Of a stretch of DNA of 64,000 bases, positions 32,832 through 46,956 are shown piece by piece; position 1 is the stretch's first letter, and every line of letters starts with the position of its first letter. The translations under genes were made by a program, and so were the position numbers. Under the pieces are notes generated by a model, which searched no databases, was not told the origin of the DNA, and saw only the letters and a program-made list of their open reading frames with translations. Source of the DNA: Mycoplasmopsis agassizii (GTDB lineage: Bacteria > Bacillota_I > Bacilli_A > Mycoplasmatales > Metamycoplasmataceae). The DNA lies in assembly GCF_002272945.1 (NCBI RefSeq), contig NZ_NQMN01000001.1, positions 62,001-126,000 of the forward strand, written 5' to 3'.

Positions 32832-33431
32832 ATGTTTAAAAAAATACTTACAAAAATTTCTGATTTTTTTACTGCTAGCGATGATAATGATGGCAACTAT
32901 AATTCAAAAAATAAGGGTCGTTTTTCAAATCGAAAAAGAAGAAAAATAGTTAATGAAATTTCACAAATACATGGCAAAAAAATTGAACAATTTAATGATG
33001 TAATTTCTAATAAAATGAATTTTTTAACTACCATAAATAATTTAAAAATTCCTGTTTATTTTAAGACACATTTTAAATTATCTGATCCTGCTTTTGATAG
33101 TGTAAAAGCAAAGATAGATAAAGCAATCGAAAACCGTGTTCCAATTATTTTTGGTGATTGAGTTTTATCTTGAAAAGAGAGTAAAGAAATTTATATACCA
33201 GAAATTGTTGATTTAGAAAATATCGATTCAAGTACATACATTTTGAATTTATCTAATGAAGGAACAAGAGAAGAAATTCTTGTTTTTAAAACTATTTGTG
33301 ACTATATTAATTTATTAATAGATGAAAAAAATGCACTATTCTTTTTTAATGATGAATTCGTAATTTTAAAAAGAGCAGACAATAAAAAAATTACTTTATT
33401 TGGAGAAAAATTCATTCATGCAAACATATAG
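32832..33431 (+). CDS. F1-like ATPase cluster gene 2: soluble protein
   Basis: A 199-residue protein without membrane segments. The first 45 residues are charged and disordered-looking (TASDDNDGNYNSKNKG followed by RFSNRKRRK), the rest is alpha/beta. Not recognised by itself. It starts one base after gene 1 and overlaps gene 3 by 14 bases, so it belongs to the same transcript. Two TGA codons (33160, 33172) are Trp. Possibly a stalk or linker component, by context only. Confidence 0.75.
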
Positions 33432-34251
33432 TCAATTAGCAAAAAGAATGAAAAATTATCAAAACATCAGAAGTCTTGTTAATTTAAATTTTCTGCAGAT
33501 TTTAGGGCAATATCAGGTGCTTAGCGATAATCTTCAAAACCAACTTGCTGAAGCTGCTAGGTTAAAAGAAATCTATTGATCAATTAATCGAGAATATAAT
33601 ATTAAGTCATCTTTTTTTGAGAACTTAAATAAAAATGAAAAACCCGAGCAACAAAAAAAATTAATTATTTATATTGCTGAAAAAGCAAAATATTCATCAA
33701 TTGGTTTTCATAATACAGACAATTTAATTTTAAGTACAATTACAAAAAATGACCTATTAATTACAATGGGAGATTATGCTTGTGAGTGATCTAAAAAAGC
33801 AAAAATTCCAGTTTATGATGAATATGAAAGAATTGATGTTTCATATGTTTCAAGAATTAAAACTTTAATTTATGAACTGTATATTTCAAAAGTAATTAAC
33901 CGTGTGGAAATGATTTTCCCATCTAATAAAATTGAAAATAATAGGTTAATTATTTTGCCTGTTGAGCAGAATAAATTAAGCGTTGCAAAATCACCCGAAA
34001 CTATTGATATTAAAAATTATTCAATCCATCCAAACCTTTCAAGTTTTATTGATAATTTAAATTTAATTTATTTAGATTACACAATCGCAGCAGCAATTAC
34101 AGAAGCTAGTTTTTATTCCTTAAAACAAAAAATTTCTCGTATCAAATCTTTGATAGAATCGGTTGAAAAGAAAATTGAAAAACTGGCAAATGATATCTTA
34201 AAAGAAAAACGAAAAGTTGCAACGGATGATATTATCATCACCACTCAATAA
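33418..34251 (+). CDS. F1-like ATPase cluster gene 3: gamma-subunit-like protein
   Basis: The 277-residue protein has the size and layout of the F1 gamma rotor shaft. The N-terminal helix SQLAKRMKNYQNIRSLVNLN resembles the gamma start with its R-I-x-S-x-x-N/T-x-x-K pattern. The C-terminal helix TEASFYSLKQKISRIKSLIE and the end KRKVATDDIIITT resemble the gamma terminal helix, where ASE-x-AAR and YNKARQA-x-IT-x-EI normally occur. Both ends would form the coiled coil in the alpha/beta hexamer. The middle carries a plausible Rossmann-like part (KKLIIYIAEKAKYSSIG). ATG 33418 overlaps gene 2. The assignment is inference from pattern and gene context; M. mobile's homologous cluster is also reported to contain a gamma-like subunit. 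Confidence 0.65.
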
Positions 34252-34284
34252 TTAAAATTTTATTAAATTAAGAAAGAGGAAATT

Positions 34285-34887
34285 ATGAAATTTTTGAAAA
34301 TTAATTTTCCAAAAATAAGTTACTCATTTAGCCGTAAATTGAGTAGGTTTCCTTTTTTAAAAAATCATATTACTTTACCCAAAAAAGTGATGATCAAATT
34401 TAAAAATATTAAGCAATGAAATAAGGCAAATATAGACATTGATTTTTCAAAACCGTATTACTTATGATGACAAACAAGTCTTAATGTTCAGTCATTAGCT
34501 TTTTCAGGTGGTAAGGGTGTTTTGACTGCGCCAACTATGTTATTAAAAATTAGTGAAACACCGTGAGAAGAAAACTTAAAATATTTAATTATCGATGAAG
34601 TTTTTGTTGAATATAATGATGATGAATTTTTAATTTATTTCTTTAGAAAAGCAACTAGGTTATTTCCGATTGCAAATAATTCAAACGGTAATTATTATTC
34701 AAAAAGTGTTTTAAATGAAATCTATCGAAAGACCAAAAAAATTGAACTTGCATATTCATCGCAAGAAGAAATAGGTCTAACGACTAGAGAAATAATTGAA
34801 GCTGCTGAATCACGCCGTAATAGCCTTCATTATTCACTAATGAAAAATCACAACCTAACAATGGAGAAGAAAAATGAAAAAGAGTAA
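34285..34887 (+). CDS. F1-like ATPase cluster gene 4: possible epsilon-like or accessory subunit
   Basis: A 200-residue soluble protein with a basic N-terminus. The middle part (SGGKGVLTAPTMLLKIS, then LKYLIIDEVFVEYNDDEFLIYF) has alternating beta strands that could match the N-terminal sandwich of F1 epsilon, followed by a helical C-terminus (TREIIEAAESRRNSLHYSL). That similarity is weak. AAAGAGG precedes ATG 34285; a 33-base gap separates it from gene 3. It overlaps gene 5 by 14 bases. TGA codons (34417 region, 34468, 34564) are Trp. Confidence 0.7.
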
Positions 34888-37800
34888 AAAAATAGGATTA
34901 TTGTTTTTATCTGCAACAACTCTAGTTTCAGCAGTATCTGTTGTTGCTGTTTCTGCAAATCTTAATCAAACTACTTCAAAAAATTTCCAAGAAGTTTCAG
35001 AAGATGGTGGCGATACTAGCGATCCAAAAGAAGGAGGTGGTGAAGGCGAAGGTTCAGGAACTGGTGAAAATAATAATGGAGACTCAGATTCATCTTCTAG
35101 TGCTTCAAACGGTGAAAATACAACGCCTGAAGAAGGAAATACAGGTTCTAGTTCTACAACTGGTGGTGATTCAGAAACAACTCCACCTGAAGAAACAGCC
35201 CCTAGTCAGCCAGTTGAATCTGGTGCACCTGAAAGTCCAGATAAAATTGATGATGGTACAACTTCTGCAGGTGATGGCACTGATACTAATGATTCAAGCA
35301 ATACTGGTTCAGGAGAACAAAATGACCCAAATGATTCAACAGGTGATGCATCAGGTTCAAACCAAGAAGGAAGTCAAGGCAACTCTTCTGAAAATACATC
35401 TACCGAAAGTTCTAAACGTGATTTAGATTATACAGGTCTATCATTAGAACAAAAAGTTAACAAGTTTTTATCTCATTTAAATGCTGCTTTAAAAACTAGA
35501 TATGAATCAATCAAATCAAGTTTTCCAACAAGTAAAGAGCAAACAGCAGAATGAAACTTTACTTATTTACTTTATAATTTAAGTCAAGAAGATTCAGCCC
35601 ACTATAAAAGTTTTAAAGATAAATTAATGGCATCTTTAACAACCTTAATTGCAGCAGATAATTTTGATAAAACACTTTATCAAATAACTGAAGCAACTAA
35701 ATTAGAAACTGTTTTAAACACAATGACTAGTGAAGAAATTGAAACTCAATTTCTAGTGGTTTTTAAAAATTTAGAAGATAAATTAATTACACCATTATCA
35801 GTTGAAAATCCTGATTATGCAGAGATATATAAAAACTTTAAATCATTTGCAAATTCAACAACTGATTTATCAGATTTTCAATGAAGTAATAAAACAGGTT
35901 ACAGTGCAATTTTAACTCAGTCTGATTATGACAAGGTTATTACAGAAATGACAACTATCAGTAGTGAAAATACTTTAGCTTTTGAGTTCTTAGATTTTAA
36001 AACTATTTACGCTAATATTCTTAAATTATTAAATGATCAATATCAAAAAGATAAAGCAAAAGTTGAGGAAGTAACTTCAGACAGTAATTTAAATAAATAC
36101 TTTGGTTATGATTTTCCAAAACTTAAATATGCAACAATTAAAGATGGTGTCAGAACTTTTTTTGATTGACATTTTTATAGTAAAGATTTAATGTTTGGAA
36201 TTATAAAACAAGCTGTTCGAGTTAATGATAAATATGATTTAAAACTGGAAACAACTGACTATAAAGTTGAGTTAAGAAAAGAAGGTGCTAATGAAGATTT
36301 ATTACTTGTAATGTACAATAAATTGACATTAGGAAACTATGTTAAAGAAAATTTTAAATTAACCTTAAGTAATGTTAGCAATAGAGTTTTAACAGCTCAG
36401 CAAACAATTGAATATATCATTAAAAATTTTTTTACAAAAGATAATTCAACTGAAGATGTTTTTTATACATTAACAAATTCAGGTTCATCTTTGACCTATG
36501 ATCAGGTTAAAGAATCTGACATAACTTTAATGCCAGATGTGCAACAAGTAATAGTTGATTTAGGAATTACAATTAAAGAAATTAAATTAAATACTGATGA
36601 AGAATTTGCAAAAAATAATGACTATAAAATTAGTAAAAATACTGTTCAAATTAAATTTGAAAAATTAACTAATATAGACAATTTTAATCCTTCAATAATT
36701 ACTTTTTATTTAAATAATTTAGACTATAAAACAGTCTTACTAAAAAAGGCTCCAGAGTTATTACCGACCATTAAAGAAGATGCTAAATTTACTGGTTTTA
36801 CCGAGCTAAACAGCGATAATGCAACTAAGTATTTTGAAATTAAAAACACTGATGAAAGATATGATTATACTTTAGAAAAAGTTGATTTAATAAGTACTAC
36901 AGAAGATGATGATAAAGTTTATTTTGTGCATTCTGTAACTGTTAATTTAACAGATGATGAAACATATAAAAGAACTTATCAAATCACTAGTGAACCATTT
37001 TCAAAAAAAGCTTTTTTTGACCAACATCAAACTTCAAATACACCTCAAGATCCAAGTGAACCTAAATTAGAAAATCCAGTTGTTGAGAAAAATACTTTAG
37101 ATATAAATAATTTAAAAGATGAAGATTTAAATTACTTTAGAGCAACTCAAAATGAAGCACATAGCACTATGAGATCTTCATATGGAGAGCTATTTGCAAA
37201 ACAATTAAGTGAACATAAAAGTGAAATTGAGTTAACTTATAAAATTAGTGTTGCACAAACTTTTGCAAAGTCAAATATTGCAACAGTTAATGACATAAAA
37301 GCTGAACATAAAAATTCAGTTTTACTAGATTTTAGAACAACATATATTTCAAATTTAATGCAACTTTATAGTGCAAATAATTCAGCAGCAGCAATTCAAG
37401 AATCAACTAAAAATGCTTTTGAATTTGCTAAAAAAGAAATGGTTGAAAAATTAGTTGAAGCAGGAATTGATCCTTCTTCTGCTTCATCATTATTTGAAAA
37501 TTTAAGTGAATCAGAAGCTAAAGTCATTGACTCCTTAACTTCAACTTTAGAAGGTAATAAATTAAAAGAATTTGTTGACAATGCTTTACCTGTTGCAGCT
37601 CTATGAAGTAACGGAGATATTGATGCACAGCAAGCCTTAAAATTATTAGAAACAATTGCAAACATAAATACAAGTAACTTTAAAAAAGTCGCTGACTATG
37701 CAGTTTCAGTGAGCCGTTATGTAGGAATTGGTGTGCTTGGCGCAATTTCTGCTTTGGCTTTAATTGTGGCATTTAGAGGGCGTATTACAAAAGGTTTAAA

Positions 37801-37906
37801 AATGAAATTAAACCGTAATACAGTTCGTACTTTTGCTTATGCAATTGCAACTTTTTCTGCAGCAGGAATTGTTATTCTAGCACTTTTAATTGCAGGAATT
37901 TTATAG
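34874..37906 (+). CDS. F1-like ATPase cluster gene 5: large surface-anchored protein
   Basis: A 1010-residue protein with a signal peptide (LLFLSATTLVSAVSVVAVSA, no lipobox Cys), then about 150 residues of low-complexity acidic Ser/Gly/Glu/Asn/Pro/Thr sequence (35000-35430). A long helical extracellular body follows. The C-terminus has two transmembrane helices (GVLGAISALALIVAFRG and AYAIATFSAAGIVILALLIAGIL) around a basic loop. It therefore links the cell exterior to the cluster's cytoplasmic ATPase. It overlaps gene 4 by 14 bases and ends 16 bases before the alpha-like gene. In-frame TGA codons are Trp. No adhesin or enzyme motif was recognised. Confidence 0.85.
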
Positions 37907-37922
37907 AAAGAGAACGTAAGAA

Positions 37923-39445
37923 ATGAAATTAAAAATTAAATCTATTAAAGACTACATCGTTAAAATCGGTGGTGAATTTAAATACAGTTATGGACAAATT
38001 TTTCACCTAGGTGAAGAAAAAGTTGAAGGTATGTTAATTCGTGCTGATGAAGATGAAGCCTTTTTACTAGTTGATAAAAACGGTATTGAAAAAGTTAAAG
38101 CAGGCGACAGCGTTGAACTTCACTTGAGTGAATTTCAAGTAAAAACCAGTCGTGGTTTTTACCATAAAATTATCGATATTAGAGGTAAAACAATTTACAC
38201 AAGTCGTCGCAGTGATCCTGAAAGAGATAAATATTTTTACCCTGCTTCATCAACTATTTTTAATATTGCTTCCAACATGATGGAACGAGAACCTCTTGAT
38301 CAACCTCTTGAAACAGGTATTTTTGCAATCGATGTTTTAATTCCAATCGGATTAGGACAGCGTGAAGTAATTATCGGTGATGCTAAAAGTGGCAAAACAT
38401 CTTTAGCTTTAACAACTATTTTGAATCAAAAAGATAACGACATCAGAGTTATTTATGTAGCAATTGGAACTAAGTTAACCGATTTAAAAACTATTTATAA
38501 TACTTTGGCAAAAAATAATATGATGCGCAAAGTAATTATTTTATATGCACCTAGCGATAATTCTTATGAGCAATATTTATTGCCTTATGTAGCAATGACA
38601 CATGCTGAAAATATTAGGGCAACTGGTAAAGATGTTTTAATTATTTTTGATGATTTAACTTCTCATGCTAATTTTTTAAGAGAAGCAGCTTTATTAATTA
38701 ATAAACCTGTTGGAAAAGAAGCTTTTCCAGGTGACTTATTTTATAGTCACTCATCTTTATTAGAAAGGGCAGGTAAATTTAAAACTCCTGGGACAATTAC
38801 GGCATTGCCGATTGTCAAAATTTTAAATAATGATGTCACATCATTATTATCAACAAATGTAATTTCAATTGTTGATGGACAAATTGTTTTAAATAGTGAC
38901 ATGCAAGCATCAGGAATTATGCCTGCAGTTGATATTAATCGTTCAGTTTCTCGTACAGGAAGCAAAGTGCAATCAAAAGTACTTGCAAAAATCAGTAGTA
39001 AGATTTTAAGAATTTACACTCACTATCAACATAACAATCGTTTTGCTGGAACTAACTATGATTTTTCTGATGCAATTAAAGAAATTATTTCCAAAGGTAA
39101 AGCCTTATTTGGTGTTTTAAAACAGGAAGAATACGTAACTTATTCAAGAGCTTTTATTTTAATTTTAGCTTATATTATTGACTGACAAATTTTAGAAAAT
39201 TTATCAGACACTAGTCAAAGAGTGCGTTTTATCCGTTATGTTTTATATAATACTTTCACAGGTAATGCTTTAATGGAAGGTGTTTCATCAGCCAAAACAG
39301 AAATTGATGAAGAATTATTAAAGGCTTATATTAGCAATTTAATGATTGAATTTGACAAACTAAAAGATGATAATTATGAAGTTAATTTTAACGCTAATTC
39401 ATTACCTATCATTCCTGAAGATTATCAAAAAATTAAGGACATTGT

Positions 39446-39461
<16 letters not shown>
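37923..39461 (+). CDS. F1-like ATPase alpha-subunit paralog
   Basis: Non-canonical alpha subunit (512 residues) of an F1-like hexamer. Kept features are the beta-barrel start (YGQIFHLGEEKVEGMLI), GIFAIDVLIPIGLGQRE, a P-loop GDAKSGKTSLAL (canonical GDRQTGKTxLA), FDDLTSHA and SVSRTGSKVQ with the arginine finger. The N-terminal delta-binding segment of normal alpha is missing. It ends at TAG 39459 after a TGA Trp codon at 39447, and overlaps the beta-like gene by 16 bases. AAAGAGAACGTAAG lies before ATG 37923. This is the MSC_0619/MMOB1660 type of mollicutes, distinct from atpA of the regular F1F0 ATP synthase. Confidence 0.92.
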
Positions 39462-41185
<1,724 letters not shown>

Positions 41186-41218
41186 ATTTAAGAATAAAAT
41201 AAATTAAAGAGGTATTTG

Positions 41219-42589
41219 ATGAAGACTTATTCACCAGATTTTATGAAAAAGCTAATTGCTCATTTGAAAGCAATTGGCTTTGTTTTTCAAGGTAGTGAAA
41301 TTTATGGAGGGCTAGCAAACACTTGAGATTATGGACCTTATGGTTCATTAATGAAAGATAATGTTGCTAGCGCATGAAAAGATTTTTTTATTAACCAAAA
41401 TGACAATGCCTTTTTAATTGATTCTAAAATTTTAATGAACCCACTTGTTTGAAAAATATCTGGTCATTTATCAAATTTTAGTGACTATTTAATCGAAGAT
41501 AAAATCAGTAAAAAACGTTATCGTGCAGATCATCTTGTTGAAGAATATTTACCAAATATCAATATTGCTAAATTAACTGAAACTGATTTAGAAAAAATTA
41601 TTAAGGAAAATATTCAGACAATTGAAAACAAAAAAGTTGAATGAAGTGAAATTAGAAAATTCAATTTAATGTTTGAAACTTATCAGGGAGTAATTGAAAA
41701 TAATAAGGATAAAATTTATCTTAGACCTGAAACTGCACAAGGTATTTTTATTAATTTTAAAAATGTGCAACGCTCAACTCGTTCACATTTACCACTTGCA
41801 ATTGGTCAAATTGGAAAATCATTTCGTAATGAAGTAACTCCTGGAAATTTTGTTTTCAGAACTCGTGAATTTGAGCAAATGGAATTAGAAGTTTTTACTT
41901 CGCCAGAAAATTCGATGCAGGTTTTTGATAAATACATCAAAAAATCATACGATTTTTTAATTTCATTAGGATTAGATCAAAAAAATCTAAAAATAAGAAA
42001 ACATGCAGATGAAGAGCTTGCTCACTATTCAAAAGCAACAAGTGATATTGAATTTAATTTTCCTTGAGGTTGAGGAGAATTAATGGGAGTTGCCCACCGT
42101 GGTGATTTTGATTTATCAAAACATCAAGAAGCTTCAAAAGAAAGTTTTGAATATCTTGATCCACATGCCAATAAAAAATTTATCCCCCATGTAATTGAAC
42201 CTTCAATCGGTCTTGATCGTTTATTACTTGCTTTATGATGTCAAGCATTTAATGAAGAAGTAATTTCTGAAACTGATACAAGAATTAATTTTCAACTCCC
42301 TTTTAAGCAAAGTCCAATTCATTTAGCAGTTTTACCACTTGTTAAAAAGCAATCAGAACTAGCTTTGAAAATTAAAAAAGAGTTGCAAAAACAAAAAATA
42401 AAAGTTGTTTTTGATGAAACAGGTTCAATTGGTAAGCGCTATCGCCGTTATGATGCTCTCGGTGTAAAATATTGCTTAACTGTTGATTATGATTCAGAAA
42501 ATGATTTATCATATACATTGAGAGAACGTGACAGCATGGAGCAAGAACGTTTAACTTTAGAAAAAATTATCAAAAAAATTAGCATCTAA
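41219..42589 (+). CDS. glyQS: Glycyl-tRNA synthetase (eukaryote-like dimeric type)
   Basis: Class II synthetase that charges tRNA-Gly. It shows the GlyRS start with [18 protein letters not shown], motif 2 [15 protein letters not shown] and [12 protein letters not shown], motif 3 [13 protein letters not shown], and a C-terminal anticodon-binding domain with [20 protein letters not shown]. The 456 residues are normal for the alpha2 type. AAAGAGG precedes ATG 41219 by five bases. The gap to the F1-like cluster is only 33 bases with no terminator seen, so it may be co-transcribed. TGA codons are Trp, for example in NTWDYGP. No T-box leader fits. Confidence 0.96.
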
Positions 42590-42626
42590 TTTTTTGGTAA
42601 TTTTATATTTTTAGGAGGAGATCTTA

Positions 42627-44588
42627 ATGAACTATAAAGAGTTAGAAAATAAGATTTATGAAACTACATCTTTATCAGATTATATTTCTAAAGATCTAAA
42701 CCTAACACATAAAGGAAATTCCTATATTGGTTTATGCCCTTTTCATGATGACAAAAACGCTTCATTTAGTATCAAAGCATCTGACAATATTTTCACATGT
42801 TGATCATGTGGAAAAAAAGGTGGTATCTTTAACTACGTGATGCTAAAGCATGAAGTTTCATTTCCTGAAGCAGTCAGAATGCTAGCACAAGAATTTAATA
42901 TTGATATTGGTAATGCTTATTCCAATACTGAAGAAATTAAAAAAGTATTAACCAAAGAACAAGAAAGTGCTTTATTAGCAAACAATATTGCTGCTTCATA
43001 TTTTTATAAACAAATGCATAATAATATTTTAAAAAATGATGCTTTAAAATCGTTTTTAGAAAAAAGAAAAATAGATAAGGATCTAGTTACTGAATTTTCT
43101 TTAGGTTATGCAGATGGAAATTTAAATAAATATGTTTTAAGTAAAACCAAGAATTTAGAATATTTTTTAATTACTGGATTAATTAAAGAAAATTTTAAAA
43201 ATACTTATTTAGATTCATATCGTGAAAGATTAGTAATTCCAATTCATGATGAAATAAATAATTTAGTCGGTTTTGGTGCAAGAACAATTATTGATGAAAA
43301 TCCAAAATATATTAATAGTAGTGATAACTTAATTTTTTCAAAGTCTCAAGTTTTATTTAATTTTTTTAGAGCAAAAAATTTTATTAAAACTGAAAAGTCA
43401 GTTATTTTTGTTGAAGGTTATTTGGATGTTTTGTCACTATGAAAAATAGGTGTTAAAAATGTTGTTGCAATCATGGGAACCAACCTAACATCTGAACATA
43501 TAAAATTAATAAAAGATGAAGAGATAATTTTATTTTTAGATAATGATTTAGCAGGTGTAAATGCAACCATAAATGTAATAAAAACTTTATTATCAAATTC
43601 AAAAAAAGTAAGCATTATTTTTTATTTTAGGAAAAATAAATTACAAAATCCAAATGTTAAATATGACTCAATTTTTACAGTTGAAGATGATAATTTAAGA
43701 TATGACAAAATTGATGCAGATACGCTTGTAAACACGGAAAACGGGGCACTTTTAATCAAAAATTTGATTGAAAAAAGAATTTCTGGAATTGATTTTATTT
43801 ATAAACATTTAAGAAGAAAATATCATTTTAATAATTCAAATAATATTTTAAATTTCCAAAAAGAGTTTTCAGAATTTCTCGGATTAGCACCTAGAGAAAC
43901 AATTCAATTTTATAAAACTTTTTTGCAGACAAATCACAGTATTTCGATAGATATAAATAATAATTCATATCGAAGAAATAACGTTCAAAATAATAACAAT
44001 TATGAAACTAAAAACGCCTATTTACCAACTGAAAATCAACCTATAATATCTAATAAAATTTTAATTCAAGAAAGAAGAGTTGATAACAGTTTATTTTCAA
44101 GAATTATTTGATTGTTAATTTCAAATACAAAATTATTGCAAATATTTAAAGAGTATTTAGAAATTAAAAAAAGAAAAGATATTAATTTTGACTACTTTGA
44201 ATTTGTTCCTAGACAATTAAATTTACTAGTCAGATTTATTTATCAAATAATTGAAAAAGGATATCATGCTGCAGGTTCACAAGCAATTATAAACTTGCTT
44301 GAAAAACACGCAAAAAATGCTTTTGAACTTTATAAGCAAATTGGATATTTAAATTTTAATCAAGATTCAAACAGGAAAAATTCCTGAAAAAATGAAGAAG
44401 AATTTTTTGATTATCTTGACAACATTTATAAATCAGAGGCAAATATTGAAATTGAAATTACAAAGAAAAAAATTCAATTAAAAGCTGAAGAATATAAAAT
44501 CAAACAAGATGAAGAGCACCCTCAAGATATCTTTAAAGAACTAAGAAAAAGAGTTCAATATTTGCATGAAAAAATGAGCAAATTATAA
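42627..44588 (+). CDS. dnaG: DNA primase
   Basis: Makes RNA primers for the replisome. The N-terminal zinc finger is complete (CPFHDDKNASFSI with CWSCGKKGG). The TOPRIM domain shows VIFVEGYLDVLSLW, NVVAIMGTNL and EIILFLDNDLAGVNA. The C-terminal helicase-binding region is less conserved. It has 653 residues. AGGAGGAG precedes ATG 42627. TGA codons (42799, 43441, 44109, 44386) are Trp. rpoD follows after 82 bases, keeping the dnaG-rpoD order of the macromolecular synthesis operon, though with its own promoter-like box. Confidence 0.96.
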
Positions 44589-44622
44589 TAAATTTTTAGA
44601 TAAAAAATAAATGATTATATTA

Positions 44623-44628
44623 TATAAT
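44623..44628 (+). promoter_or_regulatory. rpoD: Possible -10 box of rpoD
   Basis: Perfect TATAAT 43 bases before the rpoD ATG, in the dnaG-rpoD gap. No -35 is evident. In such AT-rich DNA this could occur by chance. Confidence 0.4.
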
Positions 44629-44670
44629 TTTTAACAATTTAATTATTTATAATTAAACTTAAGGAGTCGA

Positions 44671-46173
44671 ATGCCTACTAAAAAAGATAAAAATCAATTT
44701 GAAACAGATAGCCAAATCATTAAGGAACTGAAAAAAATAAAGAGTTCTAAAAAGACTGATTATCTTTCACAAGACGATGTTATGGAATACTTATCAAAAA
44801 ACAAACTAGATTTGGATGATGATGTCGTTGATAATATTTTTACACAATTAATTGATGCTAAAATCATTGATGATTTAGCAGATTTTACTGATCTAGATGA
44901 TGTTGACCAAAATGACATTGAGAAGGAACTTTTTTCAGCAGATGGTAAAAGTTTATTAGCAGATACTGATGAAATTCCTGAGCCAGATTTAGATGATTTA
45001 GATGATATTGACATTAAGAAAATAAAAAAACTTGAGGAAGAAGTTGAAAACGATGATGATTTTGATGATCTTCACGAAGAAGATGAAATTATTTCTGAAG
45101 AATCATTAGATGATCCTTTTCACTTAACTAAATTACACCAAACTGAAAATGAAGATTCTGAAGAAGATGAATTAGCAGATCTTGAAGAATCATTGTTTGA
45201 AGATAGTGAAGGCGATCTTTCTTCAATCAGCCAAGAAAATATTAAAGAAGAAAGAATTCAAAGAATTCAGAAGAAAAAAATTAAATCTAAGCTAACTGAA
45301 ACCAATGACATTGTTAAATGATACATGCGCTGAATTGGTAAATACGGTACCCTTTTAAGTGCTGAAGAAGAAAAGCAATTAGCAATCAATATGAAAAAAT
45401 ATAAAGGTACCTTACGTGGTAAAAGAGCACGTGATACCTTGATCAAAAGAAATCTTCGTTTAGTAATTAACAATGCTAAGAAATATAAAAATCGTGGTTT
45501 ACCATTTATCGATTTAATTTCTGAAGGTAATTCAGGAATTATTAAAGCTGTTGAAAAATTTGATGAATCTCGTGGATTCAAATTTTCAACATACGCAACT
45601 TGATGAATTCGCCAATCAATAACTAGAGCAGTTGCCGACCAAGCTAGAACCATCCGTGTTCCAGTTCACATGGTTGAGACAATCAATAAGATTATTAAAA
45701 TTGAGCGTGAATTGCAACAAGAAAAAGGTGAAATGCCAACTGATGAAGAAATTGCTGTAGCATACGGTAATGACTTTAATGCTGAAAAAGTCAGATACAT
45801 TAGAAAAATTAATATCGACCCTATTTCATTAGATAAAACAGTTGGAAAAGAAGATGATTCATTTTTTAGTGATTTCATTCAAGATGATTCAGTTATTTCT
45901 CCATTTGATCACGCAAATAATGAAGATTTAAAAAATCACTTATTAGATTTAATTAAGGAACAACTTACAGAAGAAGAACAGGTTGTAATTCAAAAACGTT
46001 ATGGAATTGGAAATGATGAATTTGGAAAACCATATCGTGTTCATTCATTTAATGAATTATCTGTACAATTAAATACTTCTCGTGAAAAAGTAAGACAAAT
46101 GGAAAATAAAATTTTGCGTCGTTTAAGATCAACTAAAAAACGTAAAATTTTAAGAGAGTATTTGAAGGACTAA
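44671..46173 (+). CDS. rpoD: Primary sigma factor SigA
   Basis: Directs RNA polymerase to promoters. Region 1.1-like N-terminus is followed by about 110 strongly acidic residues (44800-45230) rich in Asp/Glu. Region 2 is clear: [35 protein letters not shown] and [18 protein letters not shown], the -10 recognition helix, with two Trp both coded TGA. Region 3 ([12 protein letters not shown]) and region 4 ([20 protein letters not shown], the -35 recognition helix) follow. It has 500 residues. AAGGAG precedes ATG 44671. It is followed after two bases by the Nif3-like gene. Confidence 0.97.
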
Positions 46174-46175
46174 TT

Positions 46176-46955
46176 TTGAAAATAGAAGAATTGATTTCAA
46201 AAATTGAAATTAAATATCCTTTAGAAAATCAAGAGCCATGAGACTTTTCAGGGCTCGCTTTTAGAAACAAAAAAATGCTTGATAATTCCTTATCAGGCAT
46301 TTTGTTATGTCTTGATATTACAAATGAAGTAATTGATTATGCAATTAGAAATAATTTAAATTTAATTATTTCTCACCATCCTTTTATTTTTAATAAATAT
46401 CGAAAAAGAGATTTTTTATCTTATCCATATAAAGAGGAAATTTATAAGAAAGCAATTAAAAATAAAATAGTTTTATATTCGCTTCATACAAATTATGATG
46501 TTGATAAAGAGGGAACGAGTTTTCAAATTGCAAAACAAATTTTTGATGATAATAATTTTAAAATAAAAGTTGAATCAAAATATTCTGCTTCAATTTATTT
46601 AAACCAAGATATAACTGAAATTGAAAATAAATTGCATCTTAAAAACTTCGAAATTTTAAATTCAAATTTAAAAGATCAGAATTTTATTTTTAAAAAATTA
46701 ATAATTTTTGCAGGCTCAGGTGATTACTCAGAAATATCTGAATTAGCATCAAAAGATGATTTAGTAATTACTAGTGATATAAAATGAAATGAATGAATTT
46801 TTTATAATCAAAATAAATTAAATGTAATTGAAGTCTCGCACAGAATTGAAGAAGTCTTTATATTTAATTTAAAAGAAATAATTTTAAATAAATTAAAATT
46901 ATCAAATATAAAAGTTGAAACATATACATTTGAAAAATGAGAAAGAACTAATTAA
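46176..46955 (+). CDS. Nif3-like dinuclear metal-centre protein (YqfO family)
   Basis: Conserved metal-binding protein, formerly called GTP cyclohydrolase I type 2; its exact role is unsettled. It shows EPWDFSGLAF (family form SWDNVGL), NLNLIISHHPFIFN with the metal-binding HH, LYSLHTNYD and the late SHRIEE with the closing His/Glu. The 259-residue length is normal. The start is a TTG at 46176 with AAGGA eight bases upstream inside the rpoD end; ATG 46275 would delete the conserved WDFSGL. rpoD followed by nif3 also occurs in Firmicutes, where a TrmK gene lies between them. Confidence 0.87.
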
Positions 46956-46956
46956 A

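Noticed and set aside
34941..35426. 161-codon open frame in the second frame over the acidic Ser/Gly region
   Set aside because: It is a shadow of the low-complexity coding region; signal peptide and downstream frame belong to the 1010-residue protein.
41186..41218. T-box leader before glyQS (also metG and ileS)
   Set aside because: Upstream gaps are 33 bases or negative, too short for a T-box, and no T-box consensus was seen.
46915..46956. Earlier TTG start for dut
   Set aside because: It would overlap the Nif3-like gene by 41 bases without a ribosome binding site; ATG 46957 gives the family length.
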